This document shows positions 51,761 to 59,714 of a DNA stretch of 64,000 nucleotides, one piece after another (within the stretch, counting starts at the first letter, position 1; each line of letters opens with the position of its first letter). The notes under the pieces were generated by a model. That model was not told where the DNA came from. It did not search any database and worked only from the letters and a program-made list of their open reading frames with translations. This DNA is from Candidatus Woesearchaeota archaeon (GTDB taxonomy: Archaea > Nanobdellota > Nanobdellia > Woesearchaeales > WJKL01), in NCBI GenBank assembly GCA_019322435.1, contig JAHWIR010000006.1, positions 1 to 64,000 on the forward strand, written 5' to 3'. Position numbers and translations under genes: made by a program.

Positions 51761-51832
51761 GCATGCTCATCAGTTACTTCCGTCGGTCATTGCTCCGAAG
51801 AGCTACCTCGGTGTTCACCTAATCATCGCATG
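51761..51832 (-). ncRNA. Candidate C/D-box sRNA downstream of trm5
   Basis: On the minus strand, GCATGC-type ends (CATGC and GCATG) form a closing stem. Next to them lie a box C-like GCGATGA (51829-51823) and a box D CTGA (51773-51770), 58 nt apart overall. Inside are a D'-like CCGA after a 12-nt stretch, a C'-like CAATGA, and a small GCTC-TTCG-GAGC hairpin between them. The candidate guide before box D is GACGGAAGTAA. Size and layout fit archaeal C/D sRNAs, but the boxes are imperfect and no target was identified. Confidence 0.4.
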
Positions 51833-51840
51833 TTGCACCT

Positions 51841-52662
51841 TTATAAGACTTTAACATCAAAGCAAAGTCTGTATTCTCTTGGCCCAACCTGGCCAGCTTT
51901 CACCATTCTTAATATTCTGCACTTCTTTTTAGCAATATTACAGGCTTTTTTAACCTTCGCTTTTCCTAAGTCAAATTCCCCTTCTCTCTCAAAATCATAG
52001 AAATATATCACGCCATTTTTCTTGATTGCTCCTAAAGCAATATCTAAAAAACCTTCAGCAGATTTTGGCAAAGGCATTGCTATCCTGTCAAACTTCCTCC
52101 CAAGCCTAGGAACAACCAATCTTACATCTCCTTTGTACAACTTAATATTATTTAATTTGTTCAATTCAACATTTTCTAAAGCAAACTTATGTGCAATAGG
52201 ATTTATCTCAACTCCAACTACAGATTTGGCTTTAGTGTTCTTAGAAATAACCAAACAATAAGGGGCGCAGCCAGAAAACATAACCAACACTTCTTCATCT
52301 TTCTTAACCTGCTGCATAATCCTTTTCCTTTCTGTTGCACTTCTCACAGAATAATAAACATTCTCAACATGCAGCTTAACCCTAACATTATTCTCTTTTG
52401 TTTCAGTTGTTTTCCTTCTTTCTCCAGCTAAAATCTTTAGCTTTCTTTTCCTATAAACACCCCCATAAATTCCAGCTTTCTTAGCAACAACCTTAATATA
52501 CTTATGCAGCTTTAATAATGTTGAAGCAATCAACTTCTCTTTTTTCTCTAGCTCTGCAGGAATCTCAATAATAGCAATATCCCCGACAACATCATAACTT
52601 CCAACCAAAGCTGCCAGCTCTTTCTTGTTCAATTTCCCTTTCAATGCTTGTTTTAATTTCAT
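51841..52662 (-). CDS. trm5: tRNA (guanine-37-N1)-methyltransferase, Trm5-like
   Basis: A 273-residue class I methyltransferase: VLVMFSGCAPYCLVISKN (SAM-binding), VVGVEINPIAHKFALENVELNKLNNI, and the MPLPKSAEGFLDIAL segment typical of Trm5 (NLP-type motif as MPLP). The small N-terminal domain matches DIAIIEIPAELE. It is somewhat shorter than the usual 330 residues, so the tRNA-binding D1 domain may be reduced. It makes m1G37, which prevents frameshifting. Overlaps the transporter gene upstream by 4 bp. Confidence 0.9.
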   Translation of the reverse strand: MKLKQALKGKLNKKELAALVGSYDVVGDIAIIEIPAELEKKEKLIASTLLKLHKYIKVVAKKAGIYGGVYRKRKLKILAGERRKTTETKENNVRVKLHVENVYYSVRSATERKRIMQQVKKDEEVLVMFSGCAPYCLVISKNTKAKSVVGVEINPIAHKFALENVELNKLNNIKLYKGDVRLVVPRLGRKFDRIAMPLPKSAEGFLDIALGAIKKNGVIYFYDFEREGEFDLGKAKVKKACNIAKKKCRILRMVKAGQVGPREYRLCFDVKVL

Positions 52663-53528
52663 ATTATAACCAAATATGCTCCTATAATCATAACTAAAGA
52701 AACAAACAATCTAAAATATATATACCTTTCGTGAAAGAATTCTCCCCCTACCCACACAATAAACAAAGTACTTAACATCAAAACAGGAGCAACCAGGCTT
52801 ACATAAGCTAATGACAAAGCCTTTAATGCCAACAGATTTGCAGCAAGTGAAAGCCCTCCAACAATAAAAGGCCAATATTTCACCTTCTTAAAACATTTGA
52901 CTGTATCTTTATAACCATACAAGAATATATGTACTAAATTAAAATTTACTGCAATAAACATCCAGACCAAGAAAAAATAAGTAAAGATATCCAAATAATT
53001 TGTTATAATATATTTATCAAGAACAGCACAAACACTAAACATCAAAACTGCAATAACAAAGAAAATACTATATTTATCATTAATAAAATGTTTTATAGGC
53101 TTTAAAAAATCAGAAAAATGATGGTCCGATTCAAGCAAATATGCTCCTAAAAGTATCACAGCAATGCCTACTATCTGCCTTGCTATAATTGTCTCTCCTA
53201 AAAAGAAAAATGCCAGCACAGCAACAAAAGCAGGCCTTATATTTCCCAAAGGAGTTATCAAAGAGATTGCTTCATGCCTTAATGCTTTTGAAGCAAGCAA
53301 TATCCCTGCTGTCCCTAACACAGAAACAAGATAAGTCAATAAAAATACTGTTCCGCTTATATTTAGATCAATAAAAGGAATCAACAACAAAGCCAGCAAA
53401 GCAACAGACAAGGCCCGGGTAGATTCAAAATTCATTGAATGGACTTTAGTCAATGCTTTTTTCCTTGTGATTTGGAATAAAGTATGCAGTAATGCAGAAC
53501 CTATAGCAAATATCCACCAAGCAACCAT
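52659..53528 (-). CDS. EamA/DMT-family transporter
   Basis: A 289-residue, ten-helix drug/metabolite transporter with the two-repeat EamA layout. Typical segments are ALRHEAISLITPLGNIRPAFVAVLAFFFLGETI in the first repeat and VSLVAPVLMLSTLFIVWVGGEFFHE in the second. The substrate is unknown. It lies between trm5 (4-bp overlap) and fen1 (one-base overlap) in a minus-strand operon. Confidence 0.85.
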   Translation of the reverse strand: MVAWWIFAIGSALLHTLFQITRKKALTKVHSMNFESTRALSVALLALLLIPFIDLNISGTVFLLTYLVSVLGTAGILLASKALRHEAISLITPLGNIRPAFVAVLAFFFLGETIIARQIVGIAVILLGAYLLESDHHFSDFLKPIKHFINDKYSIFFVIAVLMFSVCAVLDKYIITNYLDIFTYFFLVWMFIAVNFNLVHIFLYGYKDTVKCFKKVKYWPFIVGGLSLAANLLALKALSLAYVSLVAPVLMLSTLFIVWVGGEFFHERYIYFRLFVSLVMIIGAYLVII

Positions 53529-54559
53529 TATTTAACCCAATCCCCTAATCCTTTTTGTTGTTTTTTCTTGTCAGCTTCAACCAATGCTTTCAAAGCGTTC
53601 TCCACTCTCTCCTCTGAAAAATCATGCTCCTCAACTAACATCTTATACAATTTCTCCTTATTTACCTTTCCCCATTCTAATTTATAATCCTTCTTTACAG
53701 GCATCTTTTTAATCAAATAATATATATCCTTCCAGTCAATATTAACATGTTCCTTCCACTTAGCCTCATCAAACAACATATCAAAATCATGTTTATGTTC
53801 CTTAACCAGCTTCAAAGCTGTTTTCGGTCCAATACCCTTAACACCTCCAGGATTATAATCCGTCCCTACTAACATAGCCAGCACAATCAACTGGTCATTA
53901 TCAATTCCTAGACTATTCAGATTCTTAGACAAGCTGATGATCTTTGGCTTGACAGTAACATAAGCTGCTCCAAACTTCCTTCTTCCGCTTATAGTCAGAT
54001 TCTTGATTAACTTAGGAACTCCATAAAGCAAAGAATCATAATCCTCGCTGATTCCAGCATAAGCATCTCCTTTTCCCACAATAAAAGCTACCTGCGCTTC
54101 TCCTTCTGAAGGGGCCTGAACAACAGGCAACCCCAAAGCCCTGATCAGTTCCTTGCTTTCGTCAACCATATCCCCTGTCAATCTGGAAGTTCTGGCAGCA
54201 TATTTCTTCATTGCTTCAATATCCTTTTTCTTAGCAGCTTTCTTGTATTGCTTTAAAGCTTCTTGCTTCAGGACAAATCTCCTTTCCCTTTCTTTTGCTT
54301 TCAGTTCAGGAGGCTTGCCGTCAAAAACAAATACTAATTTCAGACCTTCTTTCATCAGCCTTGTTGTCCTATTAAACAATCCTGTCAAATGGGATGTTAT
54401 CCTTCCTTTTGAATCCTTTAAAGGAGTTCCATCTCTCTGTCTTATTGTAGTCAAGAACTGATATAAAACATTAAAACTGTCCACAGCCAGGACTTTATTC
54501 TTCAATTTATCAATGCTGATTTCATCCATAACAAGAAGATCTTTTAAATTTGTTCCCAT
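53528..54559 (-). CDS. fen1: Flap endonuclease 1
   Basis: A 343-residue FEN1: VLAVDSFNVLYQFL (first catalytic Asp), VFDGKPPELKAKERERR, APSEGEAQVAFIVGKGDAYAGISEDYDSLLYG (Glu/Asp cluster), GTDYNPGGVKGIGPKTALKLV (H2TH), and a C-terminal PCNA-binding box QKGLGDWV. It removes 5' flaps at Okazaki fragments. Length normal. Confidence 0.96.
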   Translation of the reverse strand: MGTNLKDLLVMDEISIDKLKNKVLAVDSFNVLYQFLTTIRQRDGTPLKDSKGRITSHLTGLFNRTTRLMKEGLKLVFVFDGKPPELKAKERERRFVLKQEALKQYKKAAKKKDIEAMKKYAARTSRLTGDMVDESKELIRALGLPVVQAPSEGEAQVAFIVGKGDAYAGISEDYDSLLYGVPKLIKNLTISGRRKFGAAYVTVKPKIISLSKNLNSLGIDNDQLIVLAMLVGTDYNPGGVKGIGPKTALKLVKEHKHDFDMLFDEAKWKEHVNIDWKDIYYLIKKMPVKKDYKLEWGKVNKEKLYKMLVEEHDFSEERVENALKALVEADKKKQQKGLGDWVK

Positions 54560-54574
54560 TATCTACCTCTTTTT

Positions 54575-55684
54575 TTAGATTTTCTTTATTACTAAACCCT
54601 TTTTTAATTCAGTATTTAAAAATTCTTTCGCTTTTTTACTAAGCTCTCCTGTTGTCAAAAACAAAACAGGCAGTTTCTTTAGCTGCCCTTGAACCACGGC
54701 AGAACTCAAATCAGAGTCATTTACAGTTTTCTTGTTCTTTGCTTTGCAGTAATATTCCAGACCACCCATCACAGACGGAATCCTTATAACCATATCAATC
54801 TCTGATTTCTTCCTGATTATTTTATGCTCAACAACTTGTATCTTCTTCTCTCTAAAATTCATCATCAATTGTTCTAAGAAGGGGTCATCCACTTTCTTTG
54901 CTTCTTTTTTAACTCCCTTCTTTGTCTCTATCTCCCTAAGTAAGCTCTGTCTTTCTAATTGTATTTGTTTTTGCAGTTCTTCTTTTTCTCTCTGGAATCT
55001 TTTCCTTTCTTCTTCTAATTTCTTTCTTTCTTCTTCTATTTTCTTGTCCTGTAGCCTTCTTTCTTCAATCCTTTTCTGTCCCTCTTGCTTTCTTTTTTCT
55101 TCCTCGGCTTTTCTCTTCTCTTGTTCTGTTCTTTTCTGCTCTTCTAGCTTTTTCCTTTTTTCTTCTTCTAGTTTTCTCTGCTCTTCTAATTTCTTTTTTT
55201 CCTCTAATTTAGATCTTTCCTCATCAATAGTTGATTTTGGCTTTTCTAATTTCCCTTTTATCAAATCTTCAGCCTCTTGATTAGAAATCAGATACCATTT
55301 CCAGAATATGATCTTGTTTTCTCCTTTTATCACTTGTAATGGAACAGCAAAATCCTTTATTGTCCTTAGACTCACTCTTGTCAACTGGTCTAATCCATCG
55401 TCCCGAAGTATTTTTTCCTGTTTTAATAAGTCAAAAGTCTTGTAATCCTTCTCATTCAGATTAGATGCAAATTCCTGCAGCCTTCCTTTCTGCCCATCAA
55501 TATAATAGACAGGGCTTCCTCCTACTTTAGTATTAGAAATCAATACTTTTTTCTCGTCAACCAGATTAGATAAATGAGCAGAAGCTATCAAAATATTTGA
55601 CCCTATTGCTTTAGCCAGCTTTGCAGGAAGCAAAGGCCCCTGCTGCCTAATAATCTCTATTATCTGTTCTTGGCCCACAACCAT
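54575..55684 (-). CDS. Winged-helix, coiled-coil and nuclease-like protein
   Basis: A 369-residue protein with an N-terminal winged helix (residues 1-70, IIRQQGPLLPAKLAKAIGSN) and a second alpha/beta part to about 150. A long Glu/Lys/Arg coiled coil runs from about 150 to 265. The C-terminal domain (about 275-369) has SEIDMVIRI, an EYYCKAKNKK strand and LPVLFLTTGELSKKAKEFL. The order Glu-x-Asp ... Tyr-Cys-Lys-x-Lys resembles a restriction-endonuclease-like fold, with Asp and Lys at catalytic places. It sits between fen1 and endA. I know no described family with this architecture. Confidence 0.6.
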   Translation of the reverse strand: MVVGQEQIIEIIRQQGPLLPAKLAKAIGSNILIASAHLSNLVDEKKVLISNTKVGGSPVYYIDGQKGRLQEFASNLNEKDYKTFDLLKQEKILRDDGLDQLTRVSLRTIKDFAVPLQVIKGENKIIFWKWYLISNQEAEDLIKGKLEKPKSTIDEERSKLEEKKKLEEQRKLEEEKRKKLEEQKRTEQEKRKAEEEKRKQEGQKRIEERRLQDKKIEEERKKLEEERKRFQREKEELQKQIQLERQSLLREIETKKGVKKEAKKVDDPFLEQLMMNFREKKIQVVEHKIIRKKSEIDMVIRIPSVMGGLEYYCKAKNKKTVNDSDLSSAVVQGQLKKLPVLFLTTGELSKKAKEFLNTELKKGLVIKKI

Positions 55685-55717
55685 AAAATTAATAAGAAAT
55701 CTATTATTTATATATTT

Positions 55718-56293
55718 TTAGGGTCTAACCCACCTAATTTCATAATAAGTGACATCGCCTTCTACATCAACTACACCTATCAATAATTTCTTCCTGGTAG
55801 AATGTGCCACCCTGTTTTTTGCTGAAAATTCGTGCCATGTTAGTGTGCTTCCTTCATGGACAGGATAGACAATCCACTTTGCGTGGTCTTCTCCTGGCTT
55901 CACTCCTCTTGCATAAACTCTAAAATCAGCTCCAAACTTCAAAGCAGTCTTGATAATATACCCTCTATCCCTCATATCTTTGAAAACAGAATACTTTATC
56001 CAAAAGTTCTTCTCTAATCTCTGCGCTTTCTTCAAAAAATCATCAAACTTCAGCTTCTTATTCCTTCCGTCAACTACATCCAGCTTTTTCTTCTCAAGCA
56101 AATATAATCCTTCTAGCAAAGAAAGCTGCACTTTTCCATCTTCCATCAAGCTTCCAAATCTGCTTTGATCATACAACTCCTTTGCTTCGCTGCTGACCTC
56201 TGTAATAATCCTCTCCCTAGCAAAAATAGCCTTTACTTTCTTCCTGCTTTCCTTCTTAACTTCCTTCTTTACTAATTTCTTTTTCTTTGGCAT
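55718..56293 (-). CDS. endA: tRNA-splicing endonuclease
   Basis: A 191-residue single-domain (alpha-4 type) EndA. The catalytic triad is visible as Tyr in DFRVYARG, His in GEDHAKWIVYPV and Lys in HSTRKKLLIGVVD. A basic N-terminal extension of about 20 residues precedes the fold. It cuts bulge-helix-bulge introns from pre-tRNA. Upstream is a divergent RNase Z gene, another tRNA-processing enzyme. Confidence 0.95.
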   Translation of the reverse strand: MPKKKKLVKKEVKKESRKKVKAIFARERIITEVSSEAKELYDQSRFGSLMEDGKVQLSLLEGLYLLEKKKLDVVDGRNKKLKFDDFLKKAQRLEKNFWIKYSVFKDMRDRGYIIKTALKFGADFRVYARGVKPGEDHAKWIVYPVHEGSTLTWHEFSAKNRVAHSTRKKLLIGVVDVEGDVTYYEIRWVRP

Positions 56294-56375
56294 AGAAAAT
56301 TAAAAAGATTAGTTCCTTAAAAACCTTTGTATTTAAAACAAACCTTTAAATACATTCTCAGATTCAATAATTAAA

Positions 56376-57263
56376 ATGCAATTAATCTTTTTAGGCACTT
56401 CCTGTGCCAAGCCCACAAAAGAAAGAAACCATTCAGCAATTTTCCTTAGCTACGGCTCTGATGGGATTTTGTTTGATTGTGGAGAAGGCACGCAACGCCA
56501 GTTAACAATTGCAGGAATCAAGCCGCCAAAAATATCCAAAGTCCTAATCAGCCATTGGCATGGAGACCATGTTCTAGGTCTGCCTGGTTTAATTCAGACA
56601 CTAGGAATATCAGAATACAATAAGACATTAAAGATATATGGCCCAAAAGGAACAAAAGAATACTTCAATCATATGATGCAATCAACTGAATTTGAAGAAA
56701 GGATCAAAGTTGAGTATATTGAAGTAGAAGGAAAATTCTACTCAGGAGCCAAATATTCAATAGAAGCAGAAAGAATTGCTCACAAAACTCCTACTAATGG
56801 TTATCGCTTTATTGAAAAAGATAAAACAAGAATAGATTTGTCAGCAGTTAAAAAATTAGGAATTCCAGAAGGCCCTTTGCTAGGGCAACTACAAGAAGGC
56901 AAATCAATAAGATTCAAAGGAAAAGAAATATCTCCAAAAGATACAACATATAGTGTAAAAGGTAAAATAATTACATACATCCCTGATTCAGTTCCGTCAA
57001 AAAACTCATTAAAATTAGCGCAAGATGCAGATCTATTGATTTGTGAATCAACCTATTCCAGCAAACTAGAAGAAAAAGCAGAAAAATACCAACATATGAC
57101 TTCAAAACAAGCAGGATTAATCGCTAACCAAGCAAATGTAAAAAAACTCATACTCACACACTTCTCAACAAGATATAAAAACACATTAGAATTAGAAGAA
57201 GACGCAAGATCTGTATTTGACAATGTTATTGCTGCAGAAGATTTTATGAAAGTAAGTTTATAG
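56376..57263 (+). CDS. rnz: Ribonuclease Z
   Basis: A 295-residue RNase Z (short form) with the metallo-beta-lactamase motif ISHWHGDHVLGLPGL (SHxHxDH variant), GEGTQRQL, the flexible exosite region, and late ligands in CESTYSS and LTHFSTRY. It trims tRNA 3' trailers. TTTAAATAC about 30 bp before the ATG supports leaderless transcription. Its TAG stop directly abuts the hjc element. Confidence 0.95.
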   Translation: MQLIFLGTSCAKPTKERNHSAIFLSYGSDGILFDCGEGTQRQLTIAGIKPPKISKVLISHWHGDHVLGLPGLIQTLGISEYNKTLKIYGPKGTKEYFNHMMQSTEFEERIKVEYIEVEGKFYSGAKYSIEAERIAHKTPTNGYRFIEKDKTRIDLSAVKKLGIPEGPLLGQLQEGKSIRFKGKEISPKDTTYSVKGKIITYIPDSVPSKNSLKLAQDADLLICESTYSSKLEEKAEKYQHMTSKQAGLIANQANVKKLILTHFSTRYKNTLELEEDARSVFDNVIAAEDFMKVSL

Positions 57264-57304
57264 CACTGGTCACTGGACAGCACCCCTCAAAACATATATA
57301 AACT
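57264..57304 (+). promoter_or_regulatory. hjc promoter with shared 16-bp element
   Basis: CACTGGTCACTGGACA at 57264-57279, a 15-bp spacer, TATATAAAC from 57295, and the ATG 30 bp after the first T. The element starts at the base after the RNase Z stop. Spacer (CACCCC-rich) and TATA are close to those of hef. Confidence 0.75.
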
Positions 57305-57324
57305 ATTTCTGCTATCAATAAATT

Positions 57325-57717
57325 ATGTCATTAAAATCAAAAGGAATCAATGCAGAACGTGAATTGATTCAGATGTTTTGGAGTAATGGATGGGCTTCTA
57401 CAAGAGTAGCTGGTTCTGGCAATTCTCAATATCCCTCTCCAGATGTTATTGCTTCAAATGCTAAAAGAAATCTTGCAATAGAAGCAAAAGTAACAAAAGA
57501 CAGATACAAACACTTTCCAGCAGATGAAATTGCTCAATTAAAAGAATTTTCAGGCAAATTTGGAGCAGAGCCATGGATAGCAATCAAATTCAATAGAAAA
57601 GGCTGGTTTTTCCTGAATCTGGAGAATTTGCAGCCTACAGGCGCTCATTACTCAATCTCACTAAAATTAGCACAAAACAAAGGATTAGCCTTCTCAGACC
57701 TTATAAAAGACAAATAA
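57325..57717 (+). CDS. hjc: Holliday junction resolvase Hjc
   Basis: A 130-residue Hjc. GINAERELIQMFWSNGWASTRVAGSG (Glu), SPDVIASNAKRNLAIEAKVTK (Asp, Glu-x-Lys) and the following VK-type strand form the archaeal resolvase active site. It resolves four-way junctions and partners with Hef at stalled forks; both genes share the same promoter element in this window. Confidence 0.95.
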   Translation: MSLKSKGINAERELIQMFWSNGWASTRVAGSGNSQYPSPDVIASNAKRNLAIEAKVTKDRYKHFPADEIAQLKEFSGKFGAEPWIAIKFNRKGWFFLNLENLQPTGAHYSISLKLAQNKGLAFSDLIKDK

Positions 57718-57971
57718 TCCTTTAAATAAAAAAAAGAGCCCAAATAATTATCTAAATTAAAAATAAAATATATTAAGCTAACTTTATAGAATAAAAAAGC
57801 CTTATTAGTGACTTATTCAACAACAGTTTATCCTTAATTCTCTTTTCAACATTAAATAGTAGCAAAAACCTTCTTCAAAATACAAACTTTTATAAACCTT
57901 ATTCACTAAAAAATAGTTAGAAAAACAGCAAAAAAATGCTCTTTTTTAGGTAAATTTGGGTGTTTTACACT
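57718..57971 (+). promoter_or_regulatory. Long promoter/leader region of tfe
   Basis: A 254-bp AT-rich gap. TTTTATAAAC at 57888-57897 is the likely TATA box, giving a leader of about 54 nt. The leader contains an A-run followed by TGC and a T-run that could form a weak hairpin, and GGGTG before the ATG. Nothing gene-like is seen in the first 170 bp. Confidence 0.45.
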
Positions 57972-58481
57972 ATGAGACTTACTAATAAGATTGTAGAGGA
58001 TGTTGTCAGCGAAGTAGCTGGAGAAGACGTAGTTCCTTTAATTCAAGCTCTAAAAAACAAGAAAAACGTCTCTGAATTCAAGCTAGCTGAATCAATAAAA
58101 GAAGAAGTCAACAGAACAAGAAACATGCTTTATAGGCTCTATGATGCTAATCTCGTTTCATTTATCAGAAAAAAAGACAAGAAAAAAGGATGGTATATCT
58201 ATTATTGGACATTTGATTCAAAAAAAATCAAGCATTTACTCTTTAATCTAAAGAAGAAAAGGCTTGTAAAGCTAAAAGACAGGCTTGAACGCGAACAATC
58301 AAACCAATTCTATTCCTGCGGCTCAAAATGCATCAGATTGGATTTTGATCAGGCAATGGAATTTGAATTCAAATGCCCAGAATGCGGCGAACTGATTGAG
58401 CAGGAAGATAATTCTGAAGAGATCCAAAAGCTCCAGACAGAAATCAAAGAACTAGAAACAGAATTAAAACAAGCTAAATAA
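57972..58481 (+). CDS. tfe: Transcription factor TFE (TFIIE-alpha homologue)
   Basis: A 169-residue TFE. The extended winged helix (KFKLAESIKEEVNRTRNMLYRLYDANLVSF-like, residues 35-65) is followed by the zinc ribbon with YSCGSKC and CPECGELI. It stabilises the open promoter complex. I use the ATG at 57972; a GTG at 57960 would add MFYT. A charged C-terminal helix ends the protein. Confidence 0.94.
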   Translation: MRLTNKIVEDVVSEVAGEDVVPLIQALKNKKNVSEFKLAESIKEEVNRTRNMLYRLYDANLVSFIRKKDKKKGWYIYYWTFDSKKIKHLLFNLKKKRLVKLKDRLEREQSNQFYSCGSKCIRLDFDQAMEFEFKCPECGELIEQEDNSEEIQKLQTEIKELETELKQAK

Positions 58482-58491
58482 GATCAAAACT

Positions 58492-58540
58492 TTAAGATTT
58501 GAAAAATCTTAACAGTTCGAGCATCTCTGATGCTCAGAAC
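58492..58540. terminator. Double hairpin between tfe and eIF2B-like gene
   Basis: Hairpin one: TTAAGATTT, loop GAA, AAATCTTAA (58492-58512). Hairpin two: GTTC-GAGCATC, loop TCT, GATGCTC, bulged A, GAAC (58515-58540), overlapping the last codons of the convergent gene. The layout copies that at 42561-42603. Confidence 0.6.
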
Positions 58541-59433
58541 ATCCAAGGATAATTCCTTCTGACTTCTTGAACAAAAACTTCAGGTTTATATACACCCAAT
58601 TCAGAAATTATTCCAGTTATCAAATTAGAATCAATATTCTCAAATGCTTTATTATCAACAATAACTCCTTTTGGAGCAGCTGGCCACACTTCCTTGCCAG
58701 TTCTTTGCTCGATTTCTTCTTCATAGCCAAACACAGATAAAGGATCAAACTTCCATGAATCAGTGCAGACATAGACAGGAACATCATACTTATCAGCAAT
58801 CTCTGCAAACATCTCGCTTCCAATCTTGTTTATCACCTTCCCTTCTGAAGAAATAGCATCAGCTCCAATCAGCATAATATCTGCTTCTTTCAGAGCTATC
58901 CTCCCTGCAGAATCAATAAAATGAACAACAGGAATCCCTGCCCTTGCTAACTCCCTCGCAGTCAGCCTTCCTTGAAACAAAGGCCTTGTCTCAGTATTGT
59001 ATACTTGAAATCTCTTCCTCTCTTTTTTAGCTTTTAATAATATTCTAACAACAGCGCTGCTATGGCAATGTGTAAAAACTATACTCTTATTCACAACCTT
59101 CTTAGCCCCAATCTTAGCTATATCTTCATTGACATCATCAAAATGCTTCCTGACATACATCATCCTTTCATTCAGCTTCCTGATTACTTCTTCTTCCTGC
59201 TCTAACTTAAATACTAAATAATTCAGAACATTCCTCATGCCAGGTTCAGTCGGCCTTGTCTTTAATAGAGTCTGTTTTGCTGTATTCAAATGAAATAAAA
59301 GTTCTTTTCTAGAAGCATCCCTAAACTCATTTGCAACAATCCCTATTGCCTGTGCTGCTGCCCTAGCTACATTCTGAGCTCCTTGTATCTTTATCTCTTT
59401 AATATCTGCAACAATAGATTGAAAACTTACCAT
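58534..59433 (-). CDS. eIF2B-like / ribose-1,5-bisphosphate isomerase family protein
   Basis: A 299-residue member of the eIF2B alpha/beta/delta and R15P-isomerase superfamily: IVFTHCHSSAVVRIL, NTETRPLFQGRLTARELARAGIPV, DIMLIGADAISSEGKVINKIGS and VPVYVCTDSWKF. In archaea with AMP phosphorylase and type III RuBisCO the isomerase makes RuBP from ribose-1,5-bisphosphate. None of those partners is in the window, so the annotation remains between the isomerase and a general eIF2B-like protein. Confidence 0.85.
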   Translation of the reverse strand: MVSFQSIVADIKEIKIQGAQNVARAAAQAIGIVANEFRDASRKELLFHLNTAKQTLLKTRPTEPGMRNVLNYLVFKLEQEEEVIRKLNERMMYVRKHFDDVNEDIAKIGAKKVVNKSIVFTHCHSSAVVRILLKAKKERKRFQVYNTETRPLFQGRLTARELARAGIPVVHFIDSAGRIALKEADIMLIGADAISSEGKVINKIGSEMFAEIADKYDVPVYVCTDSWKFDPLSVFGYEEEIEQRTGKEVWPAAPKGVIVDNKAFENIDSNLITGIISELGVYKPEVFVQEVRRNYPWMF

Positions 59434-59448
59434 AATTCAGAAAAAATT

Positions 59449-59652
59449 TTATCTCTTCTTTTTCAAAATCTTTTTCTCCATCTTCTCTATCATCACTTCC
59501 TCTTTCAGTATCTTCTTAGTCATCTTTCCAATATTCTCTTCCATCCTTGCTACCTTTCTCTCTAATAATATCAGATATCTAAATGAATACACTATTGCTG
59601 CTAAGGTTCCAAGAATAACATAGAGTGTTAATTGTTCAATAGACAAAGCCAT
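59449..59652 (-). CDS. Small membrane protein with coiled coil
   Basis: A 67-residue protein: one membrane helix (residues 8-28) and a Lys/Glu/Met-rich helix (30-67) predicted as coiled coil. GAGGTGG lies 6 bp before the ATG, a good ribosome-binding site. No family recognised; the form suggests a membrane-tethered interaction partner or scaffold. Confidence 0.6.
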   Translation of the reverse strand: MALSIEQLTLYVILGTLAAIVYSFRYLILLERKVARMEENIGKMTKKILKEEVMIEKMEKKILKKKR

Positions 59653-59714
59653 TTAGTCCACCTCTTTTTGATTATAAGAAGAAATAGACTAATCCCCTAT
59701 ATAAAAGTTTCTTT

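Noticed and set aside
51761..51832. tRNA gene in the GC-richer island after pan
   Set aside because: No T-loop GGTTCGAAT-like box, no acceptor/T-arm pairing and wrong spacing of stems. A C/D-type RNA fits better.
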